Positions 41,033 through 48,175 of a stretch of DNA of 64,000 bases are shown here, piece by piece; positions within the stretch are counted from its first letter, which is position 1, and each line of letters starts with the position of its first letter. The stretch is from contig NC_009092.1 of NCBI RefSeq assembly GCF_000016065.1, positions 992,001 through 1,056,000 of the forward strand. The letters are read 5' to 3'. Origin of the DNA: Shewanella loihica PV-4 (GTDB lineage Bacteria; Pseudomonadota; Gammaproteobacteria; Enterobacterales; Shewanellaceae). Position numbers and translations under genes: made by a program. Below the pieces are notes generated by a model. That model saw only the letters and a list, made by a program, of their open reading frames with translations, was not told the DNA's origin and searched no databases.

Positions 41033-41335
41033 ATGAAGACCTCCCCAGACTCTACCCATAAGTCTCAGGCGTCTATGGAAAACTTGGCAAAGACTAAGCC
41101 AGATAAGCTAGTGCATAGAAGTGCCGAGACATCTAATACATCTAAGACATCTAAGACAGCGAAGACAGCCAAAACGCCTGCTAGCTCCTCCTTGTTACGA
41201 GACTTGGCTGAGATGGACACGGGCTTTGCCCTGCTGCAATCCATGGCACGCTCCAAGACGCTCACCATTATGGTGATCATCTTTCTGCTCGCAGGCGCGG
41301 GTTTTGCGTTGTTTCTTAGCAAGATGGCGGGGTAA
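41033..41335 (+). CDS. small membrane protein with a Thr-Ser-Lys repeat
   Basis: 100 residues. The N-terminal half is polar and basic and holds five tripeptide units (TSN, TSK, TSK, TAK, TAK), encoded by 9-base repeats. The C-terminal half has one membrane segment (LTIMVIIFLLAGAGFALFL). No family was recognised. TAAGGAAAGCTG upstream is a good ribosome site. It is five bases ahead of another membrane-protein gene, so the two are likely co-expressed. Confidence 0.65.
   Translation: MKTSPDSTHKSQASMENLAKTKPDKLVHRSAETSNTSKTSKTAKTAKTPASSSLLRDLAEMDTGFALLQSMARSKTLTIMVIIFLLAGAGFALFLSKMAG
41126..41170 (+). repeat. 9-bp coding tandem repeat
   Basis: Five 9-base units (ACATCTAAG and variants) in frame encode the TSK/TAK repeats of the small membrane protein. 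Confidence 0.75.
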
Positions 41336-41340
41336 TACTC

Positions 41341-41589
41341 ATGTTAGCGGCTAGTCTCACCGAACTCTTTATCTGGTTTATCTGGGAGATCTTACTCTCG
41401 TTTGTTCTCTATACCACGGGCGCCGTGGTGATTGGGCTAGTGACCTTTGGCCGGGTGCAGAAGCCCTTGTATTGGCCTGCCTTGTTTCATCAAGAGAAAC
41501 GCCTGGCGAAAAACGATTTTTACGCCGTCTATATGGCAGGCTTTTTCTTCTATCTCTTGCTGTTTACCCTGCTGGTCTATCTGGGATAG
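41341..41589 (+). CDS. small two-segment membrane protein
   Basis: 82 residues with two membrane segments (about 5-32 and 62-80) joined by a basic loop with a KPLYWP motif. No family was recognised with confidence. It follows the previous small membrane-protein gene by five bases. The reading frame is well formed and hydrophobicity is typical of an inner-membrane protein. Confidence 0.6.
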   Translation: MLAASLTELFIWFIWEILLSFVLYTTGAVVIGLVTFGRVQKPLYWPALFHQEKRLAKNDFYAVYMAGFFFYLLLFTLLVYLG

Positions 41590-41653
41590 GCCCGGATATC
41601 AAAGATAGATAGATCTATCCCCTCGTATTTTTGCTAATGCTTCGCGGCCGCTA

Positions 41654-42076
41654 TCAAGTGTCGTAGCGGTTACGCTGCTCTGGCAGGTCACTGAGATACT
41701 GCACAAACTCCACCTCATAGCCGTTGGAGTCGATAAAGTAGACGTTGCGGCGGAAGGGATCTTCCTGTCCCGCTTTGTCCACCTCGAAGCCCGCGTGCTT
41801 GAGTCTGGCGATCACGCCATCGAGATCTTGGGTCACGAAAGCAAAGTGAGCCAGGCCGACCTGGTGTCCGCTTAAGTCGCGGTTTTCGCCTTCGCCATCA
41901 TCGTTGAAGGCCAGGTATTGGTAGTCATCGCCGAAGTGAACCCAGTTGCGTGGCTTGCCATACCAGGTTCCCTGACCACCGCCACGTACCGACCAATGGG
42001 GGAAGGCCGCACGGTAGAAATTAAGGGCCGTTTCTATGTCGGTGACGACGAGATTTATGTGTTCTAAATGGATCAT
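41654..42076 (-). CDS. VOC-superfamily (glyoxalase/bleomycin-resistance fold) protein
   Basis: 140 residues. The paired beta-alpha-beta modules begin MIHLEHINLVVTDIETALNFYR and VGLAHFAFVTQDLDGVI, each with a His in the metal position (LEHINL, LAHFAF), and a Glu lies near the end in YEVEFVQY. Family members act on varied small molecules; the substrate is unknown. It is the last gene of a minus-strand pair with the FMN reductase, separated by about 140 bases that hold an 18-bp repeat array. Confidence 0.82.
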   Translation of the reverse strand: MIHLEHINLVVTDIETALNFYRAAFPHWSVRGGGQGTWYGKPRNWVHFGDDYQYLAFNDDGEGENRDLSGHQVGLAHFAFVTQDLDGVIARLKHAGFEVDKAGQEDPFRRNVYFIDSNGYEVEFVQYLSDLPEQRNRYDT

Positions 42077-42128
42077 GATGCAATTCCTTCTCTGCTGGCT
42101 TGGTGTTATTCCGTTAATACGCTCGATC

Positions 42129-42200
42129 TAGTGCCTAGCTTGGGGTTAGTGCCTCGCTTGGGGTTAGTGCCTAGCTGGGGCTGGCGCATCACTTGAAGTT
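42129..42200 (+). repeat. degenerate 18-bp tandem repeat
   Basis: About four units of 17-18 bases (first copy TAGTGCCTAGCTTGGGGT) lie between the VOC and FMN-reductase genes, just past the reductase stop. Confidence 0.8.
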
Positions 42201-42215
42201 AGCACTTAGGCGGCA

Positions 42216-42821
42216 CTACATGCCGTATACATATTCCTGCTGTTTGGGGTAGGGCTGATCCCTATGGCGCTGGCGTATGACGCCGAGGGCATCTGCATAC
42301 TGGCCGAGCATGTGCAGGCTGTAGTCGATGCGCGCTCTTAATCCCTGCTCTCTGGCATCTATCTCACCCTCTCCCAGTACCTGCTCCACGTTACGAATGA
42401 TCAGATGATCGGGAATGGGCACCAGCTTGTTGTTCTTCAGGGCATTCATCTTTAACTCGGCGATAGGGTAGGCGCCGCTGATGCCGCTGGTAACCGCGAC
42501 CAAGAGGGCGGGCTTGTGGGCCGTGTCCTGGTTGTCACACAGTAGCAGAAAGTTTTTCAACATGGGTGAGGCCATACCGCCCCATTCTGGGGTGATCAGA
42601 ACCAGAGCGTCGGCTTGCTTTACCAGCGGGCTTATCTTTTGCCAGTCGCTCGCCTTAAGCGCTGCGCCGTTTCTGTCGCCATCCCAGAAGGGCAGGTCAT
42701 AGCGGCACAGCTCAATATGTTGTATCTCACTGAATTGGTTAGCATGTTCGCTAAGGTAGCCGGCGACTCTGGCACTTTGAGAACCTGGACGTTGACTGGC
42801 ACTGACGATAAGAAGTTTCAT
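42216..42821 (-). CDS. NADPH-dependent FMN reductase-like protein
   Basis: A 201-residue flavodoxin-fold protein. The phosphate-binding loop SASQRPGSQSARVA lies at about 7-20, and the LVLITPEWGGMASPMLKNF segment is typical of the family (azoreductase/ChrR/SsuE relatives). These enzymes reduce flavins, quinones or metal oxyanions. It is divergent from a SufR-like regulator gene with matching inverted repeats in the shared promoter gap, so redox- or Fe-S-linked control is likely. Confidence 0.85.
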   Translation of the reverse strand: MKLLIVSASQRPGSQSARVAGYLSEHANQFSEIQHIELCRYDLPFWDGDRNGAALKASDWQKISPLVKQADALVLITPEWGGMASPMLKNFLLLCDNQDTAHKPALLVAVTSGISGAYPIAELKMNALKNNKLVPIPDHLIIRNVEQVLGEGEIDAREQGLRARIDYSLHMLGQYADALGVIRQRHRDQPYPKQQEYVYGM

Positions 42822-42824
42822 TAT

Positions 42825-42908
42825 GTAAACCTTTTTATTTATTTAATGTTTTATACACTAATTGCTTTATTTAATTTTGTAAAGACTAAAGTAAATAAAA
42901 AAGTTTAC
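42825..42908. promoter_or_regulatory. divergent operator region with two matching inverted arms
   Basis: A 21-base AT-rich arm at 42825-42845 (starting GTAAACCTTTTTATTT) recurs in inverted orientation at 42888-42908 (ending AAAAAAGTTTAC), matching at about 18 of 21 positions. The arms face the two divergent genes and probably are two copies of the regulator's binding site. Confidence 0.6.
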
Positions 42909-42961
42909 TTAATCTCTGGATCGGTAATAATGGTCCCATAGAAGTCCAGAGGAGACGGCGG

Positions 42962-43618
42962 GTGAGTAAGAAGACCAGCGACAAGATCATCGACCATATC
43001 AAGATCCACGGCCCCAGTACCGCCAAGGTATTGGCCGAGCTGTTTGCGTTGACCACCATGGGGGTTAGGCAACATCTGCAGGCCTTGGAAGAGGAGGGGA
43101 TCTTGAGTTTCGAAGACAGAAAGGCGAGTCGCGGTCGTCCCACCCGTTACTGGGGGCTTACCGAGAAGAGCTACAAGCTGTTCCCAGACCGACACGACGA
43201 TCTCTCCAGTCAACTGATCGACTCGGTGCGGGTAGTCTTTGGTGACCAGGGGCTGGATCAATTGATCGATCACCGAGAGCAGGCGAGTCGGCGTTTGTAT
43301 CAGGAGGCGCTGTCGCAAGCGACGGGTCTGGCGGATAAGTTAGCCGCGCTGGCAAGGCTCAGGACCCAGGAGGGGTATGTCGCCTCAGTCGAGGAGCAAG
43401 ATGGCGTCTTTTGGCTGCTGGAAAATCACTGCCCCATCTGCGCCGCGGCGAGTCGCTGCGCTAACTTCTGCCGCTCAGAGTTGCAGCTGTTTCAAGAACT
43501 GTTTAGCGAACTGGCGAGCGTCAGCCGCGAGGAGCATATCATAGCCGGCGCCAGACGCTGCGCCTACAAGCTGGTGCCGCTCGCCTCTCACGCACCGACA
43601 CAACAAGATGTCCGCTAA
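42962..43618 (+). CDS. SufR-like (COG2345) transcriptional regulator with cysteine cluster
   Basis: 218 residues. The N-terminal winged helix has TTMGVRQHLQALEEEGIL, then RGRPTRYWGLT, typical of DeoR/SufR-like regulators. The C-terminal part has HCPICAAASRCANFCRSELQ and GARRCAY, the cysteine set that binds an Fe-S cluster in related SufR proteins. GTG at 42962 is the start. It likely controls the divergent FMN reductase and itself, and overlaps the rsuA-like gene by 11 bases. Confidence 0.82.
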   Translation: MSKKTSDKIIDHIKIHGPSTAKVLAELFALTTMGVRQHLQALEEEGILSFEDRKASRGRPTRYWGLTEKSYKLFPDRHDDLSSQLIDSVRVVFGDQGLDQLIDHREQASRRLYQEALSQATGLADKLAALARLRTQEGYVASVEEQDGVFWLLENHCPICAAASRCANFCRSELQLFQELFSELASVSREEHIIAGARRCAYKLVPLASHAPTQQDVR

Positions 43619-44318
43619 ACGCGCCAGGCTGGATCGTTTTATCAGTCAGCATTGTCAGATCCCTCGCAAGCAGGTACGCCTCATCTTGGCAAAGGGCCGG
43701 GTGAGTGTCGACGGTCAGGTGGTGCGCGATGCCGACTGTCAGATAGATCAGTTCTCTCAAGTGATGCTCGATGGGCAGGCGCTGAGACAGGAGCAGCCCA
43801 TCTATCTCATGCTGCATAAGCCGGTTGGTGTGGTGAGCGCGACCAAGGACGATGAGCACAAGACGGTGATGGATCTCTTGCCCGACTATCAGGACAAGGG
43901 GTTGCACATTGTCGGACGGCTGGATCTCAACACCTCGGGTTTGCTGCTGCTCACCAACGACAGCCGCTGGTCGAAGCGTATCATGTCGCCGGAGCATAAG
44001 GTGGCCAAGCAGTATCTGGTCACCCTCAAGGCTCCCCTCACTCAGGCCTATGTGAAGGCCTTTGCCGAGGGTTTCTACTTTGCTTTTGAGAATATTACCA
44101 CTCAGCCTGCACAGCTTGAGATCCTAGAACCCCACCTGGCCAGGGTCACCCTGCATGAGGGGCGCTACCATCAAATCAAGCGCATGTTTGGCCGTTTTCG
44201 CAATCAGGTGATGGCGCTGCACAGGCTCTCCGTGGGTAACCTAATCCTGGATGAAACCTTGGCTGTAGGGCAGTATCGCCCGCTGACGCCACAGGAGGTG
44301 GCTAGCATATTCGGCTAA
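43608..44318 (+). CDS. rsuA: RsuA-family 16S rRNA pseudouridine synthase
   Basis: 236 residues. An N-terminal S4 RNA-binding domain (ARLDRFISQHCQIPRKQVRLI, then GRVSVDGQ) is followed by the synthase domain, with catalytic Asp in GRLDLNTSGLLLLTND and the later RYHQIKRMFG. RsuA makes pseudouridine at 16S position 516. RluE/RluF-type relatives modify 23S, so the exact site is inferred. It starts inside the end of the regulator gene. Confidence 0.88.
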   Translation: MSAKRARLDRFISQHCQIPRKQVRLILAKGRVSVDGQVVRDADCQIDQFSQVMLDGQALRQEQPIYLMLHKPVGVVSATKDDEHKTVMDLLPDYQDKGLHIVGRLDLNTSGLLLLTNDSRWSKRIMSPEHKVAKQYLVTLKAPLTQAYVKAFAEGFYFAFENITTQPAQLEILEPHLARVTLHEGRYHQIKRMFGRFRNQVMALHRLSVGNLILDETLAVGQYRPLTPQEVASIFG

Positions 44319-44478
44319 AAGCCAGCCATGCTCAGTACAAGATTTTGGGTTTGCCGCTTCACCTAGCACTAATTTCTGGGTTCAACAAGCCAAGTGCAAA
44401 TGTGTGACTAATGGCTATATCGTTTGATGCAAATCATGTGTTATAAATATTAGATTACTAATATAAACAATAGTATCG

Positions 44479-45444
44479 ATGAGCAATCAAACACTTAAGA
44501 AAATCAGCGAACTCGATGTGTTTTGTTTGATGGTGTTTAAAGTCATTTTTCAAACCGGACATGCCAACATAGCGGCTAAGCAACTTAATGTGTCAGCCCC
44601 TAAAATTAGCCGCTGTTTGAATATGTTACGTGCCACCTTCGACGACGAACTCTTCTATCGTCGTCAGCTCGGACTCAAGCCGACGCCTATGGCGGAGTTT
44701 CTCTACGAGCCCGTGTGTCAGTTCTGTGAAGCCGTCCTGAAAATAGAACAGTCTATCAGCGAAAAGAGCAGCGAGCTGGCCAGTGAACGCCTGAGAGTCG
44801 CGGTTACCCCGAGTATCATGGCCAGCCTTTCCCTGGCTTTTTCCCGCAGCAATGCCAGAGACGCCTTTAGTCAGTTACAGTTTGTGATCTGGGGAGATGA
44901 CTCAGCCGATCAGATCCATAACGGTGAACTGGATATGGGAGTGACGTTCGACGCCTGCAACGAGCATCCGCTGTCGGTCGAGGCGTTAGGCTGTCTGAGC
45001 GGTGTCTGTCTGGCCGCCAACGAGGAGCATGCCATCTGGTCCCAGAGCGAGCCTTTGACCCTGGAAACCATCTGTCGTCACCCCTTTCTCTGCCTGGATG
45101 GCAAGGGCTTTAATGACAAGATCGACCCCCTTGAGGTGTTCGCTCGTCAAAACGGTGCCGACATCGACAGCATAGAAAGAGTCAGTTCGCGAGACGAGTG
45201 GTACAGCCATCTGCTGACCATGAACTCTGTGGCTTTCCTGCCTTGCTCTGAGGCCGAGATCTGCGGCGCCCTGCCGGGGATCCGCGTGGTACGCCTGTCT
45301 GACGAGGAGGTGGGGCGCCTTCACGGTGAAAGCATGTCGCCTCAATACCTGTTGCTGGAGAATCCGGCCGAGTATCGACGCTATTCGCTGGAGCAGAGAG
45401 AATTAATTATCCAGCTTATCAAACAGCTACTCGTTAAATGTTAA
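44479..45444 (+). CDS. LysR-family transcriptional regulator
   Basis: 321 residues. The helix-turn-helix is near residues 20-60 (TGHANIAAKQLNVSAPKISRCLNML), and the effector domain is about residues 95-300, with the usual TPSIMA and LDMGVTF segments. It precedes the decaheme cytochrome gene on the same strand by about 160 bases and may regulate it. A long inverted repeat overlaps its stop codon. Confidence 0.87.
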   Translation: MSNQTLKKISELDVFCLMVFKVIFQTGHANIAAKQLNVSAPKISRCLNMLRATFDDELFYRRQLGLKPTPMAEFLYEPVCQFCEAVLKIEQSISEKSSELASERLRVAVTPSIMASLSLAFSRSNARDAFSQLQFVIWGDDSADQIHNGELDMGVTFDACNEHPLSVEALGCLSGVCLAANEEHAIWSQSEPLTLETICRHPFLCLDGKGFNDKIDPLEVFARQNGADIDSIERVSSRDEWYSHLLTMNSVAFLPCSEAEICGALPGIRVVRLSDEEVGRLHGESMSPQYLLLENPAEYRRYSLEQRELIIQLIKQLLVKC

Positions 45445-45483
45445 TTTCAAAATTTGAAATTTACGCTTTCAAATTTTGAAATT
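45443..45483. repeat. perfect 17-bp inverted repeat after the LysR gene
   Basis: The arms AATTTCAAAATTTGAAA and TTTCAAATTTTGAAATT flank a 7-base loop; the left arm begins within the stop codon. Each arm is itself nearly palindromic. There is no T run, so it could be a terminator stem lacking a tail or a binding site upstream of the cytochrome gene. Confidence 0.75.
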
Positions 45484-45561
45484 TCTGTTAATGAATCTTT
45501 AAATTGCAGTCACAACTTGGACTCAATTATCTAACAATTTATCGTCACTCCCTTATATTTG

Positions 45562-45586
45562 AGGTACTGCAATAGCAGAAATACCT
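45562..45586 (+). promoter_or_regulatory. 5' leader hairpin upstream of the decaheme cytochrome gene
   Basis: AGGTACTGC pairs with GCAG...TACCT around a four-base loop (AATA), about 17 bases before the start codon. A possible -10 region TTATATTT lies just before it. This is a weak call. Confidence 0.35.
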
Positions 45587-45602
45587 ATAAAGGGATATGG
45601 CG

Positions 45603-47897
45603 ATGAAAAAAAATAAAATTACCTTATTAGCCATGGCACTCTTCTGTGCCATTGGTGTGAGCGCGTGTAGTGATGGTGAAGATGGTAAAGATGGAGCACC
45701 GGGTGAACCTGGTGTTCCTGGTACTCCTGGAACACCCGGTGCACCAGCGGGATCTACCGTTGATACTGTAGCCACTGCCGCAGACTTCAAACTAACTCTA
45801 CAACCTGCCGATATCGTAGTAGTAGGAGCTGATGACTTCTCTATTAAGTTCACCGCGACGGGTAAAAATAGTAAAGGAGATGATGTTCCGTTTACTGGCC
45901 TAGAGAAAGTTGCCCTATATGTGACTAACCAAGTGGCTAACACCACTAGTAGTGGCGCTCCTATGCTCTGGTCGAACAATGCCCTGGCTAACGAATTTGG
46001 TTCTAGCATGTACTGTACGCCTACTGGTAAGGCCGCAGCGCGTGGCGGCGCCGAAGTCGATGCATGTACCTTGGTAGAAGATGCTGAAAACCCTGGTACT
46101 TACACAGGTACTTGGGAACATGATGGTAACGCACCTGTTGTGGTAGCCGATGGCGATCCTAACAGCATGTTCCGTGTCATGATCCGTACCTATGATGTGA
46201 CCGACGCAACTGGCGTATCGATTTCCGACAAACTACTCTCTACTCCGCTCGATTTCATTCCTGCGACCGGTGAGATGGCCGTATCGGCGAAAGATTCGGT
46301 ATCAAGCGCTGCCTGTATTCAGTGTCACAGTGAGTTGATGGGCTATGATGATGGCGACAAACGTATTGCTAACATCGGTGCTCACCATAACTATCAGAAA
46401 GTTGAAAACTGTATCGCGTGTCATAACCCAGCTTATGCCGCCGATCAGAACGATCCAGAAAAAGGCTTTAACCCTAACTTTAACGCCATGATCCACACCA
46501 TCCACGCCGGTGGTCATCTTGCCGAGTGGGGCGTGTTAAAAGGTGATGCAGAAGAGTTTGCTGGCGTTCACTTCCCAGCAGAGCTGAATGAATGTACTAC
46601 CTGTCACGACAATGGCAACCAGTGGAAAGAAAACGTTTACCGTGAAGCTTGTGTAGGTTGTCACGTAACCGTTAACTTCGAAACCGGTGAAGGTCACTCT
46701 GACTTCCAGCTACCACAGGCTGATGATTCTCAATGTATGAACTGTCACATTGGTAACCTGAGCCCAGATGCTGTGCACAAAGTCGGAGCTAGAGCTATTG
46801 CGACGGACTCTATGGAAATTAGCGTTAGCTCAGTGTCTTACACAGAGAATGCTTCTCCTACGGCAGATGAAATTGTGGTGACATTTGATGTGACTGTCGA
46901 CGGTGCGCCTATCGCGGATGGCTTTGATTTTACTGATTACACTAAGTATGACGTAATGCTGTTAGGTTGGGTTGATACTGATGGTACTTACCATGGTAAT
47001 GCCACTAAGACAATGAACTTAAATGGAGTACCAGCTGTTGGTGGTAAGTTAGTGGTTACACTACAAAAAGACGGCCTAGACTTCGATGGTAAGAGCATTG
47101 CAATTACCCCACGCTTCTCTGTATGTGCTGATGCTAAGGGTATGCTAGCTAAATGTGCTGATGCAGATATTGAATATGTAGGGGTCACCATGGCACCAGC
47201 ATATTGGAATCTCGCTAATGCAGATGGTAGTGGTGCAACTCCAGTTAGACAAAGTAATCCTGCTTCTATTACGGCAGATGAAGCTAAGTGTAGTACATGT
47301 CATGGCTCGCTAACTGTTGCTAAGCACTATGGTAATGAACGTTTTGACCAATGTGTTGGTTGTCACAACAATACTTGGGGTGGCTCTTACCATGTGGCTG
47401 TTGAGTATAAGAGTGATGAGGTTGATGCTGACGGTAAGCCAATATTCAAGACGCTTGAAGGTGTGACCTTCAGCAATAGAGATCTTGTTACAGTGGCTCA
47501 CCGTTTCCATACAGGTCTTTGGGATGACAACAGAGGTTTCCCTGGAATTCACCTAGATTCTGATTTGGAAGTGGTTGGATACCCAGCATTGGCAACCGAT
47601 TGTCAGGCATGTCACAAAGATGGAGCGAAATTCTTCGCTGCTGACGGTGGTTTGACTTCAGGTAAACGCGCTATTGCAGTTGACGCCGCAGGTACACAGT
47701 TTATTACCCCTGTTGCAGAGTCATGTCGTTCTTGTCACTACAGTGCCTCTGCACTCGCTCACTTCGAGAGCAATGGTGCGACTGTACATGGTAAGCCAGA
47801 TACAACTGCTGACCTGCCAGTCGAGTCTTGTGCAACCTGTCACGCCGAAGGTAAGACATACGGTGTCGATAAAGTTCACGCCGGTGGTGCTCACTAG
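45603..47897 (+). CDS. OmcA/MtrC-type decaheme c-type cytochrome lipoprotein
   Basis: 764 residues. A lipoprotein signal ends GVSAC (about residue 21). A short collagen-like Gly-X-Y stretch with GEPGVPGTPGTPGAPAG follows. Exactly ten CxxCH heme sites are visible: CIQCH, CIACH, CTTCH, CVGCH, CMNCH, CSTCH, CVGCH, CQACH, CRSCH and CATCH, in two groups of five split by a beta domain (about 400-550). This matches surface terminal reductases that pass electrons to metals or minerals. No mtrA/mtrB partner is nearby. ATG at 45603 fits AGGG upstream; ATG at 45597 is too close. Confidence 0.95.
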   Translation: MKKNKITLLAMALFCAIGVSACSDGEDGKDGAPGEPGVPGTPGTPGAPAGSTVDTVATAADFKLTLQPADIVVVGADDFSIKFTATGKNSKGDDVPFTGLEKVALYVTNQVANTTSSGAPMLWSNNALANEFGSSMYCTPTGKAAARGGAEVDACTLVEDAENPGTYTGTWEHDGNAPVVVADGDPNSMFRVMIRTYDVTDATGVSISDKLLSTPLDFIPATGEMAVSAKDSVSSAACIQCHSELMGYDDGDKRIANIGAHHNYQKVENCIACHNPAYAADQNDPEKGFNPNFNAMIHTIHAGGHLAEWGVLKGDAEEFAGVHFPAELNECTTCHDNGNQWKENVYREACVGCHVTVNFETGEGHSDFQLPQADDSQCMNCHIGNLSPDAVHKVGARAIATDSMEISVSSVSYTENASPTADEIVVTFDVTVDGAPIADGFDFTDYTKYDVMLLGWVDTDGTYHGNATKTMNLNGVPAVGGKLVVTLQKDGLDFDGKSIAITPRFSVCADAKGMLAKCADADIEYVGVTMAPAYWNLANADGSGATPVRQSNPASITADEAKCSTCHGSLTVAKHYGNERFDQCVGCHNNTWGGSYHVAVEYKSDEVDADGKPIFKTLEGVTFSNRDLVTVAHRFHTGLWDDNRGFPGIHLDSDLEVVGYPALATDCQACHKDGAKFFAADGGLTSGKRAIAVDAAGTQFITPVAESCRSCHYSASALAHFESNGATVHGKPDTTADLPVESCATCHAEGKTYGVDKVHAGGAH

Positions 47898-47968
47898 ACG
47901 CCAACAATAATAATTCTCGCTAATTGGGCATACCCCTGCTAAATGCCCACTGAGATAGCAGTAATCTT

Positions 47969-47997
47969 GGGGAACCTGATTTAGGTTCCCCTTTTTT
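47969..47997 (+). terminator. rho-independent terminator after the decaheme cytochrome gene
   Basis: The stem GGGGAACCT / AGGTTCCCC has a 5-base loop and six T. It is a strong, typical terminator. Confidence 0.93.
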
Positions 47998-48020
47998 ATG
48001 CCCAGCTTTTGCTGTCATGC

Positions 48021-48053
48021 TTTGTATCCGTTTTGTATTCGTTTTGTGTTGGC
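48021..48053 (+). repeat. three-copy 11-bp tandem repeat
   Basis: Units TTTGTATCCGT, TTTGTATTCGT and TTTGTGTTGGC lie in the gap between the cytochrome and EAL genes. Confidence 0.75.
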
Positions 48054-48080
48054 TTTCTCAGTCGCCCGCGCTGTACTGCC

Positions 48081-48133
48081 TATTTTCAGTATCTTGGTCT
48101 ATTCAGTATCTTGGTCTATTCAGCATCTTGGAC
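48081..48133 (+). repeat. three-copy 17-bp tandem repeat upstream of the EAL gene
   Basis: The unit TATTCAGTATCTTGGTC occurs three times; the first copy has two extra T and the third differs at two bases. It ends about 40 bases before the EAL start. Confidence 0.85.
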
Positions 48134-48175
48134 TAACTTAAATAGAGTCCATCAGCAGATCTCGGGGGCCGTAAT

